A stretch of 64,000 nucleotides of DNA, from positions 1,231,745 to 1,295,744 of the forward strand of contig OZ025210.1 of assembly GCA_964019055.1 (NCBI GenBank), read 5' to 3'. Made by a program: the position numbers and the translations under genes. The stretch is from Anthopleura xanthogrammica (taxonomy: Eukaryota > Cnidaria > Anthozoa > Actiniaria > Actiniidae). The notes below the pieces were generated by a model. That model was given only the letters and a program-made list of their open reading frames with translations, was not told the DNA's origin and made no database searches. This document shows positions 56,343 through 64,000 of this stretch, piece by piece (positions within the stretch are counted from its first letter, which is position 1; each line of letters starts with the position of its first letter).

Positions 56343-57700
56343 TTCTAGGATGAATTTTGTTATCAATCACTTGGGAGTCTCTCTTGATCAACGATTCCAA
56401 TGACTGATTCAAGGGTTCGGTGGCTTGAGACTGGGACGACTTCAAACAACGATAAATATAGAGAAACGACCAGGGCTCACAGCGTGAGAACCGAAACCAC
56501 GTTTTTACGATAACAACAACTCGTGTAAATGAGTTTTGAATGTACGCAGCGCAGAACCTTAAACAGTGTCACACATGATTGCGTTACATACACTCGGAGG
56601 GCCGGGGGCACAGCTGTGGGTGTGTAAAAATGACCAATCAAAACTGAATAATACAGATCACACAATGAATTTGTTAATTCAGTGTTATCTCAAATTATTA
56701 TCCGGAAAATAAATAGCTAAGATTGCGTCTATTTGGAATGAGGAATTTCAACTATTTTAGGTCAAGTTATGAAGCAAGTCTTTCCAGACAGATTCCTTAA
56801 TAAGGTTAAAAAGATTGCAGTTCTTCAGTTCCGCTTTACAATATAGTAAATAAGCCACGTTTAACATCTTGAACATCAGACGAGGCTTTAGTCGTATGGT
56901 ACTTTATTTATGGTTCAAACACGTGGATCACCAAATACATTCATTGGTAGGAATAACATAATGTACCATATACGACGTTCCTACCTTCGGCATTAATGAA
57001 ATTTGGTAAAAATGCTAATCAGTTGAATGCAATTTTGAACATTTTATTCCGGCTAGCGTTGGCATCGTGGTAGAATTTTAACATCTCGAAAGTGGCCTAT
57101 TACAGGTAGTGTTTTGTTCGTTAAAGCATTTCTAAGCTAATGACATACAAGTGAAAATGTTATAACAATGAAGGGATTTTCCGCTTTATTTTTTATAAAA
57201 CATTTTATTTTACTCATTCTATTGAATTTTATCCTTCTTGTATCATATAATTCACATAAATATAAAATATATTTGAAAATTCATTCCGTGCGAATGTTTT
57301 ACAGTGTATGTTTGTGTTTAATTTTACAAATCTTTGACAAATAATCACTATAGTGAAAATGTTTTTGTTAAGATATTCATGGCTTTCAGCCATTGTTTTT
57401 CTTAATCCTTTGATACATCAGTACAGTTTGCTCAATATGACAGGTAGAAAAGAATATTTGTGAATTAAAGTCGAAGCCCCAGAAGAAGATTTAAAAAATT
57501 ACTTTTTTTCGAAATGGTTGGTAAGTAATTTTGTGTTATCTTTTCCAGCCAATCAGAGCAGTGGTTCTATTACATTTTACATTTAAAAAAACATAAATAA
57601 CAGCTTTTTTCAAAATTTCAGTCATGTCAGACGATCACGATAAATACTTAAAAAGTCTCTCTGGAAGTGTCTACGCTTCAAAAATTAATTGGATTCGAGT
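56343..57700. other. Intergenic region between SLC1-C (5' end) and the GPLD1-like gene (3' end)
   Basis: AT-rich with no recognised exon or strong foldback. It should hold the SLC1-C promoter and 5' UTR and the 3' UTR of the phospholipase gene; no specific element could be supported. Confidence 0.5.
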
Positions 57701-60700
57701 TCAGACTAGACTTGAAGCCTCTAAGTCACGAGTTTTTTTAATGCTGTAAACGTTAACCGCCCCTGAATGAAAAGCTTTCAATGAACTCCTTGGAAAAGAA
57801 ACCACGAAATTCTCTAGCGATGAATTGGAGTTGTGTACGTTGATGAAAGATGTTCCAAAACGAGAGCGTTCCTGTAAAAAAAAAAGTGAAATAATTAGAA
57901 GTGGCGAAAAAAAAATAACGTAGAAAGCTGATTCACTTTGTAAAACGGATAACACTGCAAATTGTTACTGACGGGGACGCTACATTGATCAAAAGTGAAT
58001 TTGTCTTAGTGCACGAAAAGGTATGAATAAAAATAGATGCGAATTCATAAATCATGAAAGCGAGGTTACTGGGGTACAATAGTAAGATTGTCCTTCTTCA
58101 CAACAATGAGATTTCGATTGGTTACTAAAACAAGCTACCTAAAAGAAATTTCTTCTTTAAATATATGTTTTATTACAGAGTGAAAAATATTGTTGAATTT
58201 TTTTAGGTGCTAGAAATTCTTGATAAAAAAAAAAGAACAACAAAGAAACACCGATAGAATAATCATTTTTGTTATGATGCCGTGTCTACAAATAAATAAA
58301 AATAAATAAATAAATACATTAAAACTTACCTCCGGAGACTTGAGGACGAGAGAAGCCTAGTAAAAGAAATTCAATTAATCAGTTTTTCAGTGAAAAAAAA
58401 CCATGACGAAAAAAGTGTTTAAATTTTTTGTTGTTGGGTGTCTTGTGTTCAGCTTACAAAATCAACTACAACCATTTTCATCTGGTGGAAGTATTAGTAG
58501 TTAACACTACGCGGTGTTCAAGTTACAGCTATGATGCAGCTTAATCTTGTTTAACTCGCTATTGTTCTTTTTCTATGGGGCGCCGTTTGTGTCAAAAATA
58601 CTTACATATATTATATAACTTCCACATCAAATATTGTGTCTTACAGACGAGCACATATTATATTACAGAAAAGAAATGCTTTTGTTTTTTCCGTTTTCCG
58701 GTTCCTATTGAATTACACAAAGGAAACTAAGAAAGAAGAAAAAGAGCTCTAATTTTTCTTTTTCTTTTCTAAACGTCCAGCTTCCTGTGTTTATTGTTTT
58801 CTGACCTTTTCTCCTGGACATGGTTCGATTGACTTGCAGCCTCGGGTGGCTTCGCCTGTTGGGAAATCTAGTCCGCCATAAAACACGTACAACTGTCCTT
58901 CTTCAGCTGCAATAGATTGAAAGGACTTCTAAATCATCAAATATGCTTTTTCCTTACTTCAAAAAATTTATGCATTGTCTATTTTTGTCTGAAGTAAGGG
59001 ACCGGTCATTATTTATGTGGGGGGGGGGGGGGGGGGGGGGAGAAATCAAAGGGGGGGTCAGGCTTATATTTTTCAAAGAAAGGGGGTGGGTCAAAATAAA
59101 ATTTCAGTTGTGAAAATGCAAGAATATATTCAAGCAAATGTAAATGTACAAGAATATATTCAAGCAAAAACAGGTATTCGGACCCAAGCTATGGAATGAG
59201 GGAGGGTTGTTGGGGAGGGGGAGAGAGGTCAGTGTTTAAGAGATGTGTAATTTTTTAATGACTGTATAATGAATGGTATGATATATACAGAATCGAGAAA
59301 AGCTACTTCTGAAGTGAATTAAATTCAAGACTTCAAGGGGTGGGTCAGGGGAAAATGTTTTAATGCAGACAAAAAAAATCCCCCCCCCCCCCCCCACATA
59401 AATAATGACCGGTCCCTAAGCGCGCACCTCGCGAAAGTGTATCGTGCATTCGCACATAAATACAAGCACATTTACCTCCTTTGAGCTCTTCTGTTACATC
59501 ATCAGTCCTAAACGGAGCAGAAAACACAAAATCATCGACACCATCGAAGTTCAAATCCGTCCAGTCGAGTTTCCAACCAAATCTAGCAAAGCTGCGGTCA
59601 CCTTCGAAGACGGTCACGACAGGAAGCTTTGTTATTGGCCAGTCACCCTTGCGTGACAGCAAATCAGTCACGTTGAGAAGGTAGATGGATCCACATTGCT
59701 CAAAAGTTTTTGCAAACTTGAGAATAGTTCCCTGAACAGCTGGAAATGAAAACCATTTCGTTAAAAAAAAAGACGTCAGTATAAAATAGAAGAATCGTAT
59801 CAACACAACTAGTCCGCAAAACATTCATCACTTTTCGCTGCAAACGACTTTACCATGCGATTTTTTGTCGCCACGATTTTGATCATAATCGATAGTAAGT
59901 ACTGCACTGCATATTGCAGTACAGCGACAAGATTGTCATAATTGTTTCCAGGGTACCTTCCTTTATCCTGACGGTGTTCAAAGGCCTTAGGATCTGGGAA
60001 CAAGGATTATTGAATTCTATTTTCACCTCGCTCTCTTTAAATATGTCGCTCTTTATAGTTAACTTGCAGCCTTTAATGCAGGCGTTCCTAGTTGGAATGA
60101 GCCTCTGCCCCAATCCTCCACGTCCCCAACTAGGAACGCCTGGAATTAAGGCTAGATTACTGGTAAATTATCAACCTCACACAAAATGCACTTACAAAGG
60201 GTAGAAGCTGACACAGCTAAAACATGGTTGCTTTTTGGATTTGGCCTCCCAAACGCGACAGATGTACCAAACTTCATAAACGTGGCGTGTCCTGTGACTG
60301 TAACAGCTGGAGATGGCTTTGTTCTTCGTATGACGTCATACACATATATCCTGCCGACGCTTTGCGTGTCATTGGTGGAGTAACTGCAGTCAGGTTTGGC
60401 ACATATTCTGTTCAAGAGATGGTTTAGAAAACGCTATGTAACACAAGTATGTATTTTTGACTTGTTAAAAACTTGTTTTAGCCTGTTGTTGGCGTGTGGC
60501 GAGGTTGTCGAAAACTCCTCGGTAGGACGTCAATCAAGAATTTGAAAGCTAATAAAACCTGCGCGACTCCCCTCCTGCTTACGTATGAAGGAATATTTGA
60601 CTTGTTAAACTTGTTTTTAAACCTGTTGGTGGCGTGTGGTGAGGTTGTCGATAACCTCTTGGTAGGAAGTCAAGAGTTCGAAAGCTACCAAAAGTTGTGC

Positions 60701-63700
60701 GCCTTTCCCTTACACCCTAACTCTGGGTATCTCACTAAAAGGATTTCCTGTTGACCTCCTTGCAAGTGCACGAGGGAGAGGGCTGAGACCTTAAATATTT
60801 CGTGGAAATTAGCCGAGAGTTCGGGGTCAACTGCTTTCCAAATGCTAGAGCAGATTTCGTATGAGTGTGAAAAGTCACGGCACGCAGCGCGGACACAGCA
60901 CGGAATTTCAAATGTTTTAGTAATAATAATTACTGTATAGACCCCTTGCAGCACGTCGGAATGCAGCTCAATTTGGAGGGCAAAACAATAGGTTCCAATT
61001 CTCAGGAGATTAAAATTCTTTTGTTTTGCCCTCTAAATTGAGCTTCTCTGACGTCACGTGCAAGGGGTCTATTGAGGCTAACATTGAGCAATAGAGAACT
61101 GGAGTCTTGGCAGAACAATCAGAACAAACAAACAAAATGTTGTAACACACCTGAAAGTTGGTGCAGCAACAACCAGTAATGGTTTGAGGTTGTCACTGAA
61201 AATCAGTTCCATGGAATATCCAAACCAACTGAAATCCTGTTCACCAGACGCCGTCCAATCAGCATCCAACACTGATAACACCTCTCCAGTCTTCCTCGGA
61301 GTTTTGGCCAAAAATATCGACACTGAACCCCTCTGGGGACCCCCCACAGGAGCATAAGGAGAACCTATAACTAGGTCTTTATGTCCATCATGGTCTATAT
61401 CAGCCCCCATAAGAGTGGTCCCTAGGTTGTAATATTGTCCCTTTCCAGTGATGGTCAGATCTGGTTTGGTTGAGAGTCCTTTGCCTCGTACACCATAATA
61501 AACATAGACTGTGCCAGTGTATTGAATGCTGTTGGCGCCTTCAATATAATAAAAAAAAAAACACCCGTTAGACTTAAAAAAAAAAATTATGAGAAAGACT
61601 AACTGATTAACAAATTACGGAAAACTGCTGCGTCATGGTCGCCATGTTGGAGGAAGTCACTGAACAAAAGTGTTGGTTCTTGTCTTTCCTCATATCAACC
61701 ACTATATGATGGCAGACATTTTCAACGTGATAAGGTAATTCAACGTCCTTATTTTATTGATTGCGTATTGATGGTTTGCAGCCATTCTCAAGAGATTCAA
61801 GAGGAAAAGACATGGCGGCCATGTTGATGATATTAACAAAGGAACTAACTAGAAATGTTTTGTTGAAAACGAACAACAGAAGAATAAGACAAACACGTAT
61901 GCACAAATTAAAAGTTATATAGAAGACTACACAATTCTTAGAGCATGAAAGTGCGCGCGCTAAGAAATCTTAGAAGCGCGGGAAAAAACATCCTACCTGT
62001 CGATGGAGCACTAACAGCGAGATCATCTACACCATCCTTATTCAGATCCACTACAGCTAAACCAGTACCAAATTTACCATTCTCAATGAAACCGTCAAGA
62101 ATTGCTTGGGATTGCGTGTCTAAGTCTAGAGCATCTAAAGGTAAGCTGCCATCTTTGTTAGTATTTACTATATATACACGACCGTACTGGCTTCTCCCAG
62201 GGGTGCCGTAGTCGCCGTAGCTTGGTGCACTAAGCACAACAGCTTCATGTGCGCCATCGAAGTTTCCTTTGGCAAGAGACCTAGAAATAAAATAAATTAG
62301 ATCAATTTATCTTCTGGCGTTCCAATACCGTGACGGTTCCGTTTCGGTGCATTTTGTCACGGTCACGGTACGGAAATGACGACAACCGTTGAACCAATCA
62401 CAGCATGCGCAATCATTGCTCAGCCAATCAAAATGCTCGGATAAGGTACAGTCACAATGACAGCGTGGCATGTCCGTTTCGTGAGTTTTTACAATTTTTT
62501 TTCTAAGCAGACACCTTGCGCACCGTTACTGGTCTATCAGGCGCCGCCAACTCCTTAGCATGTCCGTGCCGTGTGATTTATTTACACTCTATCAGTTGCA
62601 TCGTGTCCTCTGCGCCCACGGTCGGCGCTCCATCAATTTCAATATTTTAAGCGCCACTTACCAGCCTAGTTTTGCGTACGACGTCTTGGTAGAATACGAC
62701 GCACTTCGATAAGCCAATTCCCCAATGTTGCGATTAAATGTTATTTTCCCATTCTTTTGTCCTTCAATTAATTCAATTTTTCTTTCCTTTAGAGATTGAG
62801 TAAATATTTCGTGGATAAGATTTTCTTTCAGAGAAAGATAAATTCCTTGATCCGTTCTTCTTACTTCCACATTGGACAACTTAAAATTTTCTAGAAGTTC
62901 GGCTGGAAGAGAAATGATGCCGGGGTTTCTTAGAGCTGTTTCCTTTGTTTCTGAGATGGTTCTTGTTTTGTTGCAACGGATAAAAAGTGGGTTTTTTGGG
63001 ACGTAGCAAAAGTTAGTTCCGTGTTCTAACATGTCTATGGCGTCGTGCCAAATACGTCCAGACCACGCTGCCATGTCAGACAAGCCACCTGAAAAAAGTG
63101 AAGCAAAAACAACAAGGAATAAAGGTGGGTTTGTTGTCAATCAAAAATGGTGCACAGGTAAAAACAACACATTTATAATGAATGTTTGTAACTTAAAGAT
63201 AAGAATGTGAGGCACATGAGTGGGGGCTAAATTTGAAAATACAGTAGACTAGTATGTAAAAGACTAAAAGGTAAGTGCTAAAACTTGGAAAATTTAGTGG
63301 GCATTATAAAAAAGGGAGGCTAAATCCCAAATGTCTTTTCAAATGTATGTGTTGGGAAGACACAAATATAATTGACAGATTGCAGGGATATTTACATACA
63401 TACATAAAATGTATTAATATGTCAGACTTCCAGCACTGATGCCACTAGTAGTATAATAATCGGGACACTATTAACTGACATCTCTACAACTAGTTCATGA
63501 CTACCTCTAGAAGTCATTATTTGATACATGTAAAGACAAACCTTGAAAATATTCATGAAGATCTTCCATAAGAAAAGGAGACTTTGAAGCGTATCTCTTG
63601 AACAATTTGCTGCCAGCAATCCTTTCTCCCATCCATCCAAGAAACAGAATTTTGGTACACATCTCAATCTCTTCTGCTTGGATTGTTTCCTTGCCGTAAA

Positions 63701-63741
63701 ATTCAGTGTAAATGTTAGCAAGCTCATTAACTGGAACATAC
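57701..63741 (-). CDS. GPLD1-like: GPI-specific phospholipase D, C-terminal part (GPLD1-like, 5' end outside window)
   Basis: Nine minus-strand exons: 63542-63741, 62662-63088, 61997-62280, 61151-61538, 60196-60407, 59476-59739, 58806-58906, 58330-58356 (27 bp) and 57701-57871 with the stop. All phases close, giving about 690 residues. Vertebrate GPLD1 is secreted and cuts GPI anchors. It has an N-terminal zinc-dependent phospholipase domain and an integrin-like FG-GAP beta-propeller. Matching landmarks are YVPVNELANIY, SKSPFLMEDLHEYF, GGLSDMAAWS, PKNPLFIRC, SYAKLGW, propeller blades with Ca2+-binding-like loops (DLNKDGVDD, DIDHDGHKD, DLNFDGVDD), GEQDFSWFGYS and the final GAVNVYSI blade. Integrin alpha chains share FG-GAP repeats, but the pre-propeller region and C-terminus fit GPLD1. 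The catalytic domain is not visible. Confidence 0.88.
58992..59419. repeat. Foldback element with 30-bp ends and poly-G/poly-C tracts
   Basis: The left end agggaccggtcattatttat followed by a G run of about 20 is complementary to the right end, a C run followed by ataaataatgaccggtccct. About 430 bp, inside a GPLD1-like intron. Confidence 0.85.
60460..60710. repeat. Imperfect tandem duplication (about 130 bp unit)
   Basis: cttgttttagcctgttgttg plus gcgtgtggcgaggttgtcg at about 60470-60512 recurs with changes at about 60611-60652. In a GPLD1-like intron. Confidence 0.7.
60936..61073. repeat. Foldback element, 'tagacccctt' family, complete copy
   Basis: Ends atagaccccttgca and tgcaaggggtctat are inverted. 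Inner arms aatttggagggcaaaacaa and ttgttttgccctctaaatt pair. Related copies are at 61-182, 17465-17586 and 52328-52402. Confidence 0.85.
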
Positions 63742-64000
63742 CTAAGACATAAATTGAGAAAGATCAGTTCTACTTATTTATCCATTATCCATCCATCCAT
63801 CCATCCATCCCTCCCTCCTTCCATCCATCCAGTGTCAGTCAGTCAGTTAATGTCAGTCTATCAGTCAGTGTATCAGTCAGTCAGTGACAGTGTATCAGTC
63901 AGTCAGTCAATCAGTGTGTCAGTCAGTCAGTCAGTCAGTCAGTCAGTCAGTCAGTCAGTCAGTCAGTCAGTCAGTCAGTCAGTCAGTCAGTCAGTCAGTC
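63742..64000. repeat. (CATC)n and (TCAG)n microsatellites to window edge
   Basis: ccatccatcc repeats at about 63780-63832 are followed by tcagtcag repeats from about 63835 to the end of the window, in an intron of the GPLD1-like gene. No exon here. Confidence 0.95.

Noticed and set aside
56343..56366. Upstream extension of SLC1-C to 56366
   Set aside because: That frame begins with TTG; the first ATG is at 56342 and gives the MARGRG start.
57701..63741. Integrin alpha chain
   Set aside because: FG-GAP repeats are shared, but the segment before the propeller (SPFLMEDLHEYF, GGLSDMAAWS, NPLFIRC) and the short C-terminus match GPLD1, and no transmembrane or leg domains follow.

Overview
The window is eukaryotic nuclear DNA, most likely from an anthozoan cnidarian and perhaps a stony coral. 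That placement is inferred from AT-rich sequence, short exons with GT/AG introns, animal-only gene families and a very heavy load of small foldback elements. No taxonomic marker was available. I rebuilt six gene loci exon by exon. Every join is supported by visible splice sites and by reading phase that closes exactly.

Positions 1-28347 are dominated by a 17.4-kb direct tandem duplication. Bases 1-10944 recur almost unchanged at 17405-28347, and the repeat unit seen whole is 10945-28347. That unit holds an ADP-ribosyl cyclase (CD38/BST1 family) on the plus strand, with exons 1-2 at 12893-14238 and exons 3-6 at 20027-22896. Inside its second intron, on the opposite strand, sits a two-exon gene for a calponin-homology/ankyrin protein (14920-19409). 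The left copy shows only the CH exon (857-2005) and cyclase exons 3-6 (2623-5493); the rest should lie left of the window.

Positions 28516-56342 hold three SLC1-family glutamate/aspartate-type transporter genes: A (28516-36636, plus), B (38350-45938, plus) and C (50916-56342, minus). All have seven coding exons with the same splice phases and nearly the same internal exon lengths, so they arose by local duplication with one inversion. Substrate-site residues differ between the copies. The equivalent intron 5 of A and of B each carries a different minisatellite whose unit contains a 3' splice-site-like sequence.

Positions 57701-63741 hold nine 3' exons of a GPI-specific phospholipase D (GPLD1-like) gene on the minus strand. 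Its N-terminal catalytic domain lies to the right of the window.

Introns and intergenic DNA are full of foldback (MITE-like) elements, tRNA-derived SINE pieces, microsatellites and minisatellites. I found no transposase or reverse transcriptase gene, no rRNA, no convincing functional tRNA and no CRISPR. The loci are unrelated in pathway (NAD/Ca2+ signalling, cytoskeleton, amino-acid transport, GPI-anchor release), as expected for an animal genome.
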